From Flavobacteriaceae bacterium D16 (GTDB lineage: Bacteria > Bacteroidota > Bacteroidia > Flavobacteriales > Flavobacteriaceae), in the NCBI GenBank assembly GCA_021295155.1, contig JAJTJC010000035.1:744001-808000 (forward strand): 64,000 nt of DNA. The letters are read 5' to 3'. Within the stretch, counting starts at the first letter, position 1; the number at the start of each line of letters is the position of its first letter. Below the pieces are notes generated by a model. The model saw only the letters and a list, made by a program, of their open reading frames with translations, did no database searches and was not told the DNA's origin. Shown piece by piece: positions 17,400 through 27,029 of the stretch. A program made the position numbers and the translations under genes.

Positions 17400-17951
17400 T
17401 TGAGCCCAGAGGAATTACATATTGATACGTTATTGCAAGGTTGCCTGCGCGGTAAACAAAGCGCACAATTGGAGGTGTACAACCGGTATTACAAGGCTAT
17501 GTATAATACAGCATTGCGGATTGTAAAAGATTCGGCAGAGGCAGAAGACGTGATGCAGGACTCCTTCCTGAATGCCTTTACAAAACTACAAAGTTTTAAG
17601 GGAGAAGTCACCTTCGGAGCCTGGTTGAAGCGCATTGTAATTAACAATAGTATTCACCATTACCGAAAACAATTAAAACGAAACGAGGTGCCTTTGGAAA
17701 ATGTAATGTACAAGGTCGAAGATAATGACGGAGTTTCTGAGGATTATGGTGTTACAAAACGGAAGGCTCAAAAAGTGATGGATACCATGAAACATTTAAA
17801 AGACAACTACAGAGTTTCTTTGACCTTACATTTAATTGAAGGCTATGATTATGACGAGATCTGCCAGATAATGGACATCAGTTACGCCAATTGCAGGACT
17901 ACGATCTCCAGAGCAAAAGAAAGTTTGAGAAAGAAAATGATAAACGCATAA
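17400..17951 (+). CDS. RNA polymerase ECF sigma factor
   Basis: A 183-residue sigma-70 family protein of the extracytoplasmic-function group. The start is TTG at 17400. Region 2 lies near residues 20-90 (YNRYYKAMYNTALRIVKDSA, AEDVMQDSFLNAFTKL, FGAWLKRIVINNSI). Region 4 lies near residues 125-180 (LTLHLIEGYDYDEICQIM, NCRTTISRAKESLRKKM). It abuts the next gene, a one-helix membrane protein, with no gap, as expected for a sigma/anti-sigma pair. Probable targets are envelope genes, judged from the two exported proteins in the operon. Confidence 0.92.
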   Translation: MSPEELHIDTLLQGCLRGKQSAQLEVYNRYYKAMYNTALRIVKDSAEAEDVMQDSFLNAFTKLQSFKGEVTFGAWLKRIVINNSIHHYRKQLKRNEVPLENVMYKVEDNDGVSEDYGVTKRKAQKVMDTMKHLKDNYRVSLTLHLIEGYDYDEICQIMDISYANCRTTISRAKESLRKKMINA

Positions 17952-18518
17952 ATGATGAAGGACGAAAACATAGAAATATTATTCAAGAATCTCAAGGGTC
18001 AGTTTGATACCGAGGAACCCATGGAGGGTCACCGGGACCGCTTCCTGGACAAGCTGGGTACTGCACAGGGAACGATTAGCATCAATAGGAAAAAGCCCAC
18101 AACCTGGTGGAAACCGCTGTCTATAGCTGCATCCATAGTACTGCTGTGTGCCCTGGCAATTGGGTTACCCGCCTTGAATCCAAGCACAGAACAACAGTTG
18201 GCGAATATTTCCCCGGAAGTATCTGAAACACAGCTTTATTTTACCTCGCTTATTGAACAGCAGGTAAGTGAACTCCAGGCAGTGAGTACCCCTCAAACAG
18301 AGCAACTCATTACAGAGACCTTGGCACAGCTTGAAAAACTCGATCAGAATTATATGAAACTGGAGCAAGACCTCTTAAACGGTGGAGATCCCAACCTGAT
18401 CCTGAGTGCCATGATCAATAACTTTCAAACCAGAATCTCCCTTTTAAAGGACGTTCAGTTCCAGATAGAATCAATTCAAAACTATAATAACTACGATGAT
18501 GAAAACATTACTATTTAA
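17952..18518 (+). CDS. Putative anti-sigma protein with one membrane helix
   Basis: A 188-residue protein I assign only by layout. An N-terminal cytoplasmic part of about 55 residues is followed by one hydrophobic helix (PLSIAASIVLLCALAIGLPAL, residues about 56-76) and then a periplasmic Gln/Glu-rich helical part to the C-terminus. No zinc-binding anti-sigma motif (HxxxCxxC) is present. It begins immediately after the sigma gene stop and overlaps the next gene by 23 bases. Position and topology fit an anti-sigma factor; no direct sequence proof. Confidence 0.65.
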   Translation: MMKDENIEILFKNLKGQFDTEEPMEGHRDRFLDKLGTAQGTISINRKKPTTWWKPLSIAASIVLLCALAIGLPALNPSTEQQLANISPEVSETQLYFTSLIEQQVSELQAVSTPQTEQLITETLAQLEKLDQNYMKLEQDLLNGGDPNLILSAMINNFQTRISLLKDVQFQIESIQNYNNYDDENITI

Positions 18519-19587
18519 AATAACTCTTATTGCCCTTATGGCTGCCCCCTTTACGGCAATAGGTAATGGCGGTAAGCTTAACGGTAAGTACACCAAAGAG
18601 AAGACCATACAAAAAGAATATGATGTAAATGCTACGGCTTTGCTTAAAGTTAGTAATAGTTATGGTACACTTTCACTGACCTCATGGAATGAAGACCGTG
18701 TAGTGATAGAGGTCCATATCAAAACCAGCGGTAACAACGAGGATAAGGTCCAGGAAAGATTGGACGACATTACTGTGGAATTTGAAGCCAACCAGGACAT
18801 GGTATCCGCTAAAACCAAATTCGGGAATAAAAACAGTAGCTGGTGGAAATGGGGCAAGAAAAACAAGGTAAGTATGCAAGTCAACTATACCATTAAACTC
18901 CCTGTTAAAAACAGCGTACACCTAAGCAATGATTATGGGGCTATTAAACTGGACCGGATTGACGGACATGCCAAAATCAGTTGTGATTATGGTCGTCTCG
19001 AAATTGGGGAATTAAGGGGACGTAACAATGAATTGCGTTTCGATTATACCAGCAAGTCCAGGATAGACTACGTAAACAGCGCCAAGATTATGGCCGATTA
19101 CTCCAAGTTCACCATAGGGAAGGCAAAAGACCTACAGATAAATGCGGATTATACGACTTCCGTGATAGAGTCAATGGAAAACCTCGAGTATGCATCAGAT
19201 TACGGAGCCCTTGAGGTAAAGGAAGTGAACAACGTGCTGGGTAACGGCGACTATGTCAGTGTAGAACTGGGAACTGTTCATGGAAATATGGATATCAATG
19301 CCGATTATGGAACCATTAAAGTCGGCAATATGGCGGCTGATGCAGGGAATGTAAACATACGGACTGATTATACGGGAATACAGATTGGATACGACCCGGC
19401 CTATGCATTTGATTTTGAAATATCTGCCGAAAATACAGGGGTGAAAGGAATAGAGGATTTCGAAGTCAATATCAGCAGAGAAAAGGATAGCGACCGTTAT
19501 TATGCAGGCTACCATGGCCAGTCCAACAGTGGTAACCTTTTGAACATAACCAGTGAATACGGCAGGATCACCTTTAACAGAAACTAA
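18496..19587 (+). CDS. Exported DUF4097-like repeat protein with DY repeats
   Basis: A 363-residue protein with a signal peptide (hydrophobic stretch ITLIALMAAPFTAIGNG). From about residue 55 the chain is mostly short beta strands. Ten DY dipeptides and a final EY (as NDYGAI, CDYGRL, ADYGTI, SEYGRI) recur about every 15-25 residues, which suggests a right-handed beta-solenoid like the DUF4097 adhesin-type fold. A basic WWKWGKKNK loop interrupts the early part. No lipobox is visible, so it may be periplasmic or secreted. It overlaps the anti-sigma gene by 23 bases and is followed 26 bases later by a second beta-repeat protein. ATGATG gives two possible starts. Confidence 0.75.
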   Translation: MMKTLLFKITLIALMAAPFTAIGNGGKLNGKYTKEKTIQKEYDVNATALLKVSNSYGTLSLTSWNEDRVVIEVHIKTSGNNEDKVQERLDDITVEFEANQDMVSAKTKFGNKNSSWWKWGKKNKVSMQVNYTIKLPVKNSVHLSNDYGAIKLDRIDGHAKISCDYGRLEIGELRGRNNELRFDYTSKSRIDYVNSAKIMADYSKFTIGKAKDLQINADYTTSVIESMENLEYASDYGALEVKEVNNVLGNGDYVSVELGTVHGNMDINADYGTIKVGNMAADAGNVNIRTDYTGIQIGYDPAYAFDFEISAENTGVKGIEDFEVNISREKDSDRYYAGYHGQSNSGNLLNITSEYGRITFNRN

Positions 19588-19613
19588 ATCACCTAACTTA
19601 AAATCGAATAGCA

Positions 19614-20339
19614 ATGAAAAATGTATTTGGATTAATATTAATTACTCTGTTTACCCTGAGCTGTAACGCACAATGGGGTAAGAAAATCAAAGGCAATGGA
19701 GAAGTGGTCACTGTAGAACGATCCGTCGGAGATTATGAAGCCATTGCTGTGGCGGGTTGGTTTGATGTAAACATCGTCAGTGGACGCGAAGGAGAGATCA
19801 GCCTGAAAGGAGAAGAAAACCTGTTGGAATACATCAAGACAGAGGTTAAGAATGGCAAACTGACCATAAAAGTGAAAAAAGGATACAACCTTCAAAGTTC
19901 CAATTGGAAAGATGGCATCCTGGTTACAGTTCCCGTAGAATCCATCAATAGTATTTCCCTATCTGGTTCCGGTGATATTGTTGGAAAAGATGTACTGCGT
20001 GCAGATGAATTCAGCGCTTCTATGTCTGGTTCAGGTGACATTGAACTTGCTGTTGAAGCCGACGTAATGAAGGCGGTAATTTCAGGTTCTGGGGATATTG
20101 AGCTAAGTGGTAAAGCACGTGATTTTGATGTTACCGTTTCCGGAAGCGGGGACGTAGAAGCATTCGACCTTGCGGCAGATCATGTCAATGCCAATGTTTC
20201 CGGTTCTGCCAACATTAAGGTTAACGCTAATAAGTCAATTATTGCACGGGTATCCGGTTCGGGAGATATTCTCTATAAGGGAGATCCTGAAAAGGTAGAC
20301 AGCAAAGCTTCGGGTTCAGGAGACATCAATAAAGCTTAA
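19614..20339 (+). CDS. DUF2807 (head GIN domain) lipoprotein with SGSGD repeats
   Basis: A 241-residue lipoprotein: the signal peptide ends in the lipobox TLSC at residues 14-17. The mature part begins with the head segment of DUF2807 (VGDYEAIAVAGWFDVNIVSG). Seven copies of an SGSGDI-like motif follow (SGSGDIV, SGSGDIE twice, SGSGDVE, SGSANIK, SGSGDIL, SGSGDIN) about every 18-20 residues, forming a predicted beta-solenoid. The family is common in Bacteroidetes and its role is unknown. It is the last gene of the sigma operon and is followed by a strong terminator. Confidence 0.85.
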   Translation: MKNVFGLILITLFTLSCNAQWGKKIKGNGEVVTVERSVGDYEAIAVAGWFDVNIVSGREGEISLKGEENLLEYIKTEVKNGKLTIKVKKGYNLQSSNWKDGILVTVPVESINSISLSGSGDIVGKDVLRADEFSASMSGSGDIELAVEADVMKAVISGSGDIELSGKARDFDVTVSGSGDVEAFDLAADHVNANVSGSANIKVNANKSIIARVSGSGDILYKGDPEKVDSKASGSGDINKA

Positions 20340-20362
20340 TCAAAACAAACGAACAGTGCAGG

Positions 20363-20392
20363 AGCCCCGGAAATTATTCCGGGGCTTTTTTA
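20363..20392 (+). terminator. Terminator after the DUF2807 gene, overlapping the MFS gene end
   Basis: AGCCCCGGAA - ATTA - TTCCGGGGCT with a T-run is a perfect 10-bp stem. One arm and the T-run encode, on the other strand, the last residues (KKAPE) and stop of the MFS gene. Confidence 0.9.
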
Positions 20393-21705
20393 TTTACGCG
20401 GGTAAGCAAAAGCATACCGATCAGGAAAAACAGCCCGAGAAAAATAGTGGCATTCCTCATACTTCCTGTGTATTGAGCCACAAAACCATAGAGAAAGGTG
20501 CCTATAACAATCCCTATTTTTTCAGAAACATCATAAAAGCTAAAGAAAGAAGCGGTGTCAAGGGTTTTAGGTAAAAATTTCGAATAAGTAGACCTAGAAA
20601 GGGCCTGAATACCCCCCATAACCATACCCACACAGCCAGCTGCAATATAGAAATCCATGGGAGTGATTACGAAATAGGCGTAGATACAAATAAAGATCCA
20701 CAAGAGGTTTACCACAATCAGTGTAGGGATATTACCAAAGGCATTTGAAGCCTTTGCTGTAAGTGTAGCACCCAGGATTGCAACCAATTGAATGACCAGA
20801 ATACTCACAATTAGTCCCGTGGTCCGTTCAGAATCTGATCCCCAGCTTATTTGTTCTTCTCCAAAATAAGCGGCAATGAGCATCACGGTTTGTACAGCCA
20901 TACTATACACAAAGAATGCTCCCAGATAGCGTTTAAGCCGTGTGTTATCATTCAATTGATTCCATACCCCTTTGAGTTCTCTGAAACCATTGAGAATAAC
21001 ATTTGTTTTTTCTCCTTTGCGTTTATTCCCTTTAGGTAGGTGAAAAAAGGTGTACTGGCTGAATGCGATCCACCAAATTCCTACAGTGGCGAAGGAAATC
21101 CGCATGGCCCGGACTTCGGCACCTTCAGTTTCCGTTGCGGTAATTCCAAATGATTCGGGATTCATTACCATGGCCAGGTTAAACAACAGCAGTATTACAC
21201 TTCCTACGTACCCCATGGAGTATCCTTTGGCGCTAATACCGTCCTGTTGTTCCGGAAAGGCAATGTCCGGCAGATAAGAGTTGTTGATTGCAAAGCTGAC
21301 CCAGAAACCCACTATACCAAAGAAATAACAGAACAACCCCAAATAAATATGTTCTAACGAAAACCAGTACAGCCCGATACAGGATATTCCGCCCAGGTAG
21401 CAGAAGAATTTCATGAAGCTTTTTTTATTCCCGAGGTAATCGGAAATACCGGATATAAAAGGGGTAATTATGGCAATAAATAGGAAAGCCAGGGACGTAG
21501 TGTAGCTAATGAGCGGTGCACGGGCTATTTCGCCTCCAAACACCACTACTTTCTCAATTCCTGCTGCCCTGAACATTGCCCCATAGAACAATGGGAATAC
21601 GGTGGAGGCAATTACCAGATTGTAGACAGAATTGGCCCAGTCATAAAATGCCCAGGCGTTGAGCAGTTTTTTACTTCCCTTAATGGCGTAAGTTCGTGTC
21701 ATCAA
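20374..21705 (-). CDS. MFS transporter, UMF1/Atg22-like
   Basis: A 443-residue inner-membrane protein with about twelve hydrophobic segments. The N-terminal motif NAWAFYDWANSVYNLVIAS is the signature of the UMF1 family (vacuole effluxer Atg22-like) of the major facilitator superfamily, and GGIQALSRSTYSKFLP is a second family motif near residue 340. Some relatives are thought to export amino acids or small metabolites; the substrate is unknown. The gene starts just after the terminator of the M48 protease gene. Its final codons lie inside the terminator of the convergent DUF2807 gene. Confidence 0.88.
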   Translation of the reverse strand: MMTRTYAIKGSKKLLNAWAFYDWANSVYNLVIASTVFPLFYGAMFRAAGIEKVVVFGGEIARAPLISYTTSLAFLFIAIITPFISGISDYLGNKKSFMKFFCYLGGISCIGLYWFSLEHIYLGLFCYFFGIVGFWVSFAINNSYLPDIAFPEQQDGISAKGYSMGYVGSVILLLFNLAMVMNPESFGITATETEGAEVRAMRISFATVGIWWIAFSQYTFFHLPKGNKRKGEKTNVILNGFRELKGVWNQLNDNTRLKRYLGAFFVYSMAVQTVMLIAAYFGEEQISWGSDSERTTGLIVSILVIQLVAILGATLTAKASNAFGNIPTLIVVNLLWIFICIYAYFVITPMDFYIAAGCVGMVMGGIQALSRSTYSKFLPKTLDTASFFSFYDVSEKIGIVIGTFLYGFVAQYTGSMRNATIFLGLFFLIGMLLLTRVNKKAPE

Positions 21706-21708
21706 TAA

Positions 21709-21738
21709 ATAAAAAGCCGCTCCTTATAGAACGGCTTT
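21709..21738 (-). terminator. Terminator after the M48 protease gene
   Basis: On the minus strand GAAAGCCG - 11-base loop - CGGCTTTTTATTT forms a hairpin with T-rich tail between the protease stop and the MFS start. Confidence 0.75.
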
Positions 21739-21770
21739 CAATATACGTTATTTATACTGAATCCCTAAAC

Positions 21771-22586
21771 TTACTGAAATGAGGTAACCCCGAATTTTTT
21801 TGCTTCTGCCTTTGCTTCAGGGGCCCATTTGGTAAGGTTTGCTATACGGGTATCATTAGAAGGGTGTGTACTCAGAAACTCAGGAGGCGCATTACCCCCG
21901 GAACTGGCTTTCATCCTTTTCCATAGTTCAGCAGCCTCATCCGGGTTATATCCTGCAATAGCCATAATCTGCAGGCCTATTCGGTCTGCCTCTGTTTCGT
22001 GGCTCCTACTAAAGGGTAACATTCCTCCAACCGTGGTCCCTATACCATAGGCCTGGTTAAAAATATTCCGTGTTTCCGCATCATTAATAGCGACATTCCC
22101 GGCAACTGCACCCAATTGCTGTAAAGTACCAGCACTCATGCGCTGCGCGCCATGATCTGCCAGGGCATGAGCAACTTCATGTCCCATAACGACAGCCACA
22201 CCGGTTTCCCCGGCGCAAATAGGCATAATTCCCGTATAAAAAACAATTTTTCCCCCGGGCATGCACCAGGCATTCACCAAACTGTCCTTTACCAGTTTAT
22301 ACTCCCAGCGATACTCTTGTAGATATCCGGGATAACCATTGGCATCCAGCCAGCGTTCCGAAGCTTTGGCAATACGCTGACCGACTCTTGAAATCATACG
22401 GGCTTCAGAGGTTTCCTCAATCACATTAGCCTCACTTAAAAACTGATCGTACTGTGCAAAAGCAGTAGGAAATATGCTGTTGTTCTTGTAGAAATTCAGT
22501 GTGCTTTTTCCTGTAAATGGATTGGTTTTACAGGCGGTAATCCCAATAAAAATAAGGACTAACAGAAAAATTCTTCTTGGATTCAT
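21771..22586 (-). CDS. M48 family lipoprotein metallopeptidase
   Basis: A 271-residue zinc protease with a lipoprotein signal (lipobox ITAC at residues 16-19). The zinc motif HEVAHALADH is near residue 132 and the third ligand is in ETEADRIGLQIMAIAGYNP near 198. The protein is predicted to sit at the periplasmic side of the outer or inner membrane and may act like BepA/LoiP-type quality-control proteases. It has the SHPSNDTRIANL stretch common to the family. It lies 33 bases after the GH31 gene and could be transcribed with the glucan operon, though its function is unrelated. Confidence 0.9.
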   Translation of the reverse strand: MNPRRIFLLVLIFIGITACKTNPFTGKSTLNFYKNNSIFPTAFAQYDQFLSEANVIEETSEARMISRVGQRIAKASERWLDANGYPGYLQEYRWEYKLVKDSLVNAWCMPGGKIVFYTGIMPICAGETGVAVVMGHEVAHALADHGAQRMSAGTLQQLGAVAGNVAINDAETRNIFNQAYGIGTTVGGMLPFSRSHETEADRIGLQIMAIAGYNPDEAAELWKRMKASSGGNAPPEFLSTHPSNDTRIANLTKWAPEAKAEAKKFGVTSFQ

Positions 22587-22619
22587 AGTACTAATATTAC
22601 CTTATAAATTTACAAATTT

Positions 22620-25019
22620 TTAAGCCCCAATAATATGTAATTCAGTGAAATCCTTGTGAACCAATATGGTATTATCTCCATTTGGTTTGATTTCCTTTAA
22701 TGGTACTTCTACATTATCCACTTCAATGGACTTGATCGAAAACGGAAGACCAATGAGGTTGATTCGGAAATGCTCATAAGGGGTTATATAGGTACCATTT
22801 TTAAATTGCTGAATAATAAGCTCTTTTTCCTTTCCATTCAGCTTGAAATTCCTCAGGCTGTAATAGCCTTTGGTATAGTCATAACCTTCCTGAGCATCTT
22901 CATAGACGGTAGAATTTTCTATACCCTCCTTGTAATACGTTTCCAGGGTAAGTTCCGTAATTTCCTTTTCCCCTACATATTGCTGTACCGGGTATTTGGG
23001 GATAATTGATCCTTCTTTGACATACACGGGAATACGGTCAATATCGGCCAGTACCCATTTTTCCATTCCCCCTTCGATAAGCTTTCCGGACCAGTAATCG
23101 TACCAACGCCCCCGTGGGAAATACATCCTGCGGCCTTTGGCATTCGCTTCCTGAACGGGACAAACCAAAATCTGTTCCCCGAATATAAACTCATCTGTTC
23201 TGAAATGGGTTTGTGGATCCTCCTGATCGAAATAAACCAATGGTTTTAGCATGGGTATGTTATCTTCCGAGTATCTCCAGAACATGGTGTACAAATAAGG
23301 TAACAACTGATATCTCAGTTCCAGGTATTCCCTCACGATATCCGTTACCTCCTTATCAAAAGACCAGGGTTCCTGATCTCCGTGATCTCCACTGGAGTGT
23401 ACCCTGCAGAAAGGGTGGAAGATTCCCAGTTGAATCCATCTGGCAAATAGTTCACCATTAGGTTGCTCGGCAAATCCACCGATATCAGAACCGACAAAGG
23501 ACATGCCGCTCATACACATTCGCTGCACCTGTACATTGGCAATCCAAAGGTGTTCCCAGGTAGCCACATTGTCGCCCGTCCAGGTACTGGAAAAGCGTTG
23601 GGCACCCGCATAGGCAGCCCTTGTAATAACAAATGGCCGTTTGGGATAGACAAATTTTTTCACGCCTTCATAAGTAGCGCGAACCATCTGTGTACCATAT
23701 ACATTATGCGCCTTTCTGTGACTGCAAGGATGACCGTCATAATCGTGACGGGTATCGAGTGGCGCAGTTTTACCGGGGACTTCCATTACCGCGGGCTCAT
23801 TCATATCATTCCATACCGCATGCACCCCAGTCTCTGCCATGAGTTCCTTGTACAATTCTGCCCACCATTCCCTTACTTTCGGATTGGTAAAATCTGGAAA
23901 ACTACATTCACCGGGCCATACCTTACCCTGCATTAGGGGACCATCTGCCCGCTTGCAGAAATAATCATTCTCCAGGGCCTCATTATATATCCAGTAGTCA
24001 CGGTCTACCTTGATACCGGGATCGATCATAACTACCGTTTTAAAACCATCCTCGTAGAGTTCATCGATCATCCGTTTTGGATCCGGGAATTTTTTCTTAT
24101 CCCAGGTAAAACAGCGGAATCCATCCATATAATCAATATCCAGATAGATAGCATCACAGGGGATTTTGAGGTTCCTGAATTTCTTCGCCAGTTGTTTAAC
24201 CCTTGATTCCGGAAAGTAACTCCATTTGGACTGGTGAAAACCCAGCGCCCAAAGTGGCGGTAGTTCCGGAGTACCGGTGAGGTCCGTATAGGCCCTAACC
24301 ACACGACTCATGTCTGGTCCATAAAAGAAATAGTAGTTCATTTCGCCGCCATCTGCCCAAAAGCTGGTAACGTGGCGTTTTTCATGGGAAAAATCAAAAA
24401 AGGTGTGGAAGGTATTGTCAAAAAATATTCCGTAAGCTATGTTATTGTGTAAACCTATGTAAAAAGGGATTGCCTTATATAGCGGGTCCTGATCTTTAGC
24501 ATAGGCATATTGGTCTGTTACCCAGTTACTAACGCGTTTACCTTTGAGGTTGGAATGCGTTGCCTTATCCCCCATCCCGTAAAAGCTTTCTCCAGTCTGG
24601 GTTATCTTACTCATCTTTACATTATTCCCTCCGTACTGGTAGTTTTCTTCCCAGTGAAACCCGGATTCATCTTCATTGATTATGTTTCCTTCCAGGTCGG
24701 AGATCTGTACCCGAAGGCTTTTTTTATCGATAAGGATCTGGATCTTTGAAGTGCGTAAAAGATACTCCGTCTTAGTCTCCTCAGATTCCAGTTGGTTATA
24801 GCCCTTACTGGCAGTTGGGCTTATGGCATAGGAGAAATCAGGCTGGAAGCGATAGTCGGTTGCATATCGAAAGCGTATAGCACTATTTCTCAGGACCGTA
24901 ATCTCTAAAACAACCCCATTGTCAGTTGTAAAATAGAACTTATCGGTTTGCTGTTTAAAATCAACTATCCGATTGGGATAAAGATTCCCTTTGTATTCAA
25001 TTTCCGTATTGGTAATCAT
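22620..25019 (-). CDS. Glycoside hydrolase family 31, alpha-glucosidase
   Basis: A 799-residue GH31 enzyme with no signal peptide, so probably cytoplasmic. An N-terminal beta-sandwich (to about residue 250) precedes the (beta/alpha)8 barrel, which starts at PPLWALGFHQSKWSYFPE. The catalytic nucleophile is Asp405 in VWNDMNEP, and the acid/base is Asp483 in TWTGDNVATW. A C-terminal beta domain follows. The family hydrolyses terminal alpha-1,4 (or other alpha) glucosides. Placed behind glgE, maltokinase and glgB, it may trim the alpha-glucan or recycle maltooligosaccharides. The ORF is intact. Confidence 0.93.
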   Translation of the reverse strand: MITNTEIEYKGNLYPNRIVDFKQQTDKFYFTTDNGVVLEITVLRNSAIRFRYATDYRFQPDFSYAISPTASKGYNQLESEETKTEYLLRTSKIQILIDKKSLRVQISDLEGNIINEDESGFHWEENYQYGGNNVKMSKITQTGESFYGMGDKATHSNLKGKRVSNWVTDQYAYAKDQDPLYKAIPFYIGLHNNIAYGIFFDNTFHTFFDFSHEKRHVTSFWADGGEMNYYFFYGPDMSRVVRAYTDLTGTPELPPLWALGFHQSKWSYFPESRVKQLAKKFRNLKIPCDAIYLDIDYMDGFRCFTWDKKKFPDPKRMIDELYEDGFKTVVMIDPGIKVDRDYWIYNEALENDYFCKRADGPLMQGKVWPGECSFPDFTNPKVREWWAELYKELMAETGVHAVWNDMNEPAVMEVPGKTAPLDTRHDYDGHPCSHRKAHNVYGTQMVRATYEGVKKFVYPKRPFVITRAAYAGAQRFSSTWTGDNVATWEHLWIANVQVQRMCMSGMSFVGSDIGGFAEQPNGELFARWIQLGIFHPFCRVHSSGDHGDQEPWSFDKEVTDIVREYLELRYQLLPYLYTMFWRYSEDNIPMLKPLVYFDQEDPQTHFRTDEFIFGEQILVCPVQEANAKGRRMYFPRGRWYDYWSGKLIEGGMEKWVLADIDRIPVYVKEGSIIPKYPVQQYVGEKEITELTLETYYKEGIENSTVYEDAQEGYDYTKGYYSLRNFKLNGKEKELIIQQFKNGTYITPYEHFRINLIGLPFSIKSIEVDNVEVPLKEIKPNGDNTILVHKDFTELHIIGA

Positions 25020-25119
25020 TCGCCATATGGTTTAAACCCAGCAAAAAAAAGATATAAATGCCTAATACTAAAATGATTTAATCATGAATTATCCACTATA
25101 ACGATTGCGCAGGCCTGAG

Positions 25120-27015
25120 TTATTGCAAAATCAGAACGCCCAAAGGAGGAATAGTCAGGGTAATGGACTGTTTATATCCATGGGATGGGGTTTTGGTTGT
25201 CTTGAGGCTTTTGTTACTGATTCCGCTACCGCCATATTCCTGGGCATCACTATTAAAGATCTCTTTCAGTGCTTTTGCTTTGGGAACTCCTATACGGTAA
25301 TCTTCTCTAGGAACAGGGGTAAAATTACAAACCACAATTAGGTCGTTTTTTGCATTGTGTCCTTTGCGGATATAGGCAAGTACAGAGTTTTCAGCATCCC
25401 CATAATCAATCCAGTGAAAACCTTCCGGACTGAATTGTTTCTCGTAAAGGGCCGGATAACTTTGGTAGATACTGTTCAGTTCTTTCACCATTTTCTGAAT
25501 ACCGGAATGGAAATCGTATTGCAACAGGTGCCAGTCCAGGCTTTGCTGGAAGTTCCATTCTGATGATTGTCCAAACTCAGCTCCCATAAACATGAGATTA
25601 GTTCCCGGATGCGTATACATATAACCAAACAACAATCTTAAGTTGGCAAAACGCTGCCATTCATCGCCAGGCATGCGATATAAGAGAGACTGTTTGCCGT
25701 AGACCACCTCATCGTGGGAAAACGGCAACATAAAGTTCTCGGTAAAGGTATAGGTCATACTAAAGGTCAGGTCGTTTTGGTGATGCTTGCGATAAACCGG
25801 TTCTTTTTTGAAATATTCCAGGGTATCATGCATCCAGCCCATCATCCATTTCATGCCGAATCCAAGTCCGCCTATATTGACCGGACGTGTAACCATGGAA
25901 AATGAAGTACTTTCCTCAGCAATGGTTTGTACGTCGTCAAAATTCGCGTAGACCGTTTCGTTTAGCTCTTTAATAAATGAGATTGCCTCCAGATTTTCGT
26001 TATTTCCATAGATATTGGGTTCCCACTCTCCTTCTTCACGGGAATAATCGAGGTATAACATGGAAGCCACTGCATCAACACGCAAACCATCTGCATGGTA
26101 TTGTTCTAACCAGAACATGGCGTTGCTGATCAGAAAGGCCCTCACTTCGTTCCTGCCATAGTTGAATATGAGGCTTTTCCAGTCCGGGTGGTAGCCTCTC
26201 CTCCTGTCCGGGTGTTCGTACAGGTGGGAGCCGTCAAAAAAGCCCAGGGCATGACTGTCTTCAGGAAAATGTGAGGGTACCCAATCGAGTATTACCCCGA
26301 TATCGTTCCGATGCAAACAGTCTACCAGGTATTTGAAATCTTCCGGAGTCCCAAAGCGGGAAGTTGGTGCGAAATAGCCTGTAAGCTGGTAGCCCCATGA
26401 GGGGTCGAATGGAAATTCCATAATGGGCATAAATTCCACATGGGTAAAGCCCATTTCTTTCACATAATCCACCAATTCTTCAGCGAGATCCCGATAACTT
26501 AGAAAGGTATTGTCAGCTGTCCGCTTCCATGAACCCAGGTGCACTTCATAAACCGCATAAGGCCTGTCCAGGCCATTCTTTTCCTTACGATAGCCCATCC
26601 AGTCCTGATCCTTCCAATCATAATCGCCTTCCCATACCACAGAGGCGGTATTTGGAGGATGTTCACAAAAGCGGGCAAAAGGATCTGCCTTCTCCGTCAC
26701 TACCCCATGATTGTTAGAGTGTATCTTGTATTTGTATAGAGCACCATGGCCAACCCCGGGAATAAAACCCTCCCAGATTCCACTAGCGTCCCAACGCACA
26801 CTAAGTTTGTGTTCTCCTTCGAGCCAGAAATTAAAATCACCGATTACGGAAACCGACCGGGCCGCCGGGGCCCAAACTGCAAAATAAGTGCCTTTCACCC
26901 CATTTACTTCTACAGGGTGTGCGCCTAGTTTCTCATAAAGCCGAAAGTGTTTCCCCGCCTTAAAGAGGTTAATGTCAAAATCTGTAAACAAACTGTGGGA
27001 AATCACCTTATTCAT
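25120..27015 (-). CDS. glgB: 1,4-alpha-glucan branching enzyme
   Basis: A 631-residue GH13 enzyme that creates alpha-1,6 branches in alpha-1,4 glucan. The N-terminal CBM48 domain contains AVWAPAARSVSVIGDFNFW (near residues 48-66). The catalytic barrel contains EVHLGSW, DWVPSHFPEDSHALGFFDG, the nucleophile Asp314 in GLRVDAVASMLYLDY, the acid Glu367 in AEESTSF, and PFSHDEVVYGK. The length matches the short-form GlgB lacking an extra N1 domain. It follows the maltokinase gene by 14 bases and acts on the linear glucan made by GlgE. Confidence 0.96.
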   Translation of the reverse strand: MNKVISHSLFTDFDINLFKAGKHFRLYEKLGAHPVEVNGVKGTYFAVWAPAARSVSVIGDFNFWLEGEHKLSVRWDASGIWEGFIPGVGHGALYKYKIHSNNHGVVTEKADPFARFCEHPPNTASVVWEGDYDWKDQDWMGYRKEKNGLDRPYAVYEVHLGSWKRTADNTFLSYRDLAEELVDYVKEMGFTHVEFMPIMEFPFDPSWGYQLTGYFAPTSRFGTPEDFKYLVDCLHRNDIGVILDWVPSHFPEDSHALGFFDGSHLYEHPDRRRGYHPDWKSLIFNYGRNEVRAFLISNAMFWLEQYHADGLRVDAVASMLYLDYSREEGEWEPNIYGNNENLEAISFIKELNETVYANFDDVQTIAEESTSFSMVTRPVNIGGLGFGMKWMMGWMHDTLEYFKKEPVYRKHHQNDLTFSMTYTFTENFMLPFSHDEVVYGKQSLLYRMPGDEWQRFANLRLLFGYMYTHPGTNLMFMGAEFGQSSEWNFQQSLDWHLLQYDFHSGIQKMVKELNSIYQSYPALYEKQFSPEGFHWIDYGDAENSVLAYIRKGHNAKNDLIVVCNFTPVPREDYRIGVPKAKALKEIFNSDAQEYGGSGISNKSLKTTKTPSHGYKQSITLTIPPLGVLILQ

Positions 27016-27029
27016 ACGCTCGTATTTGA

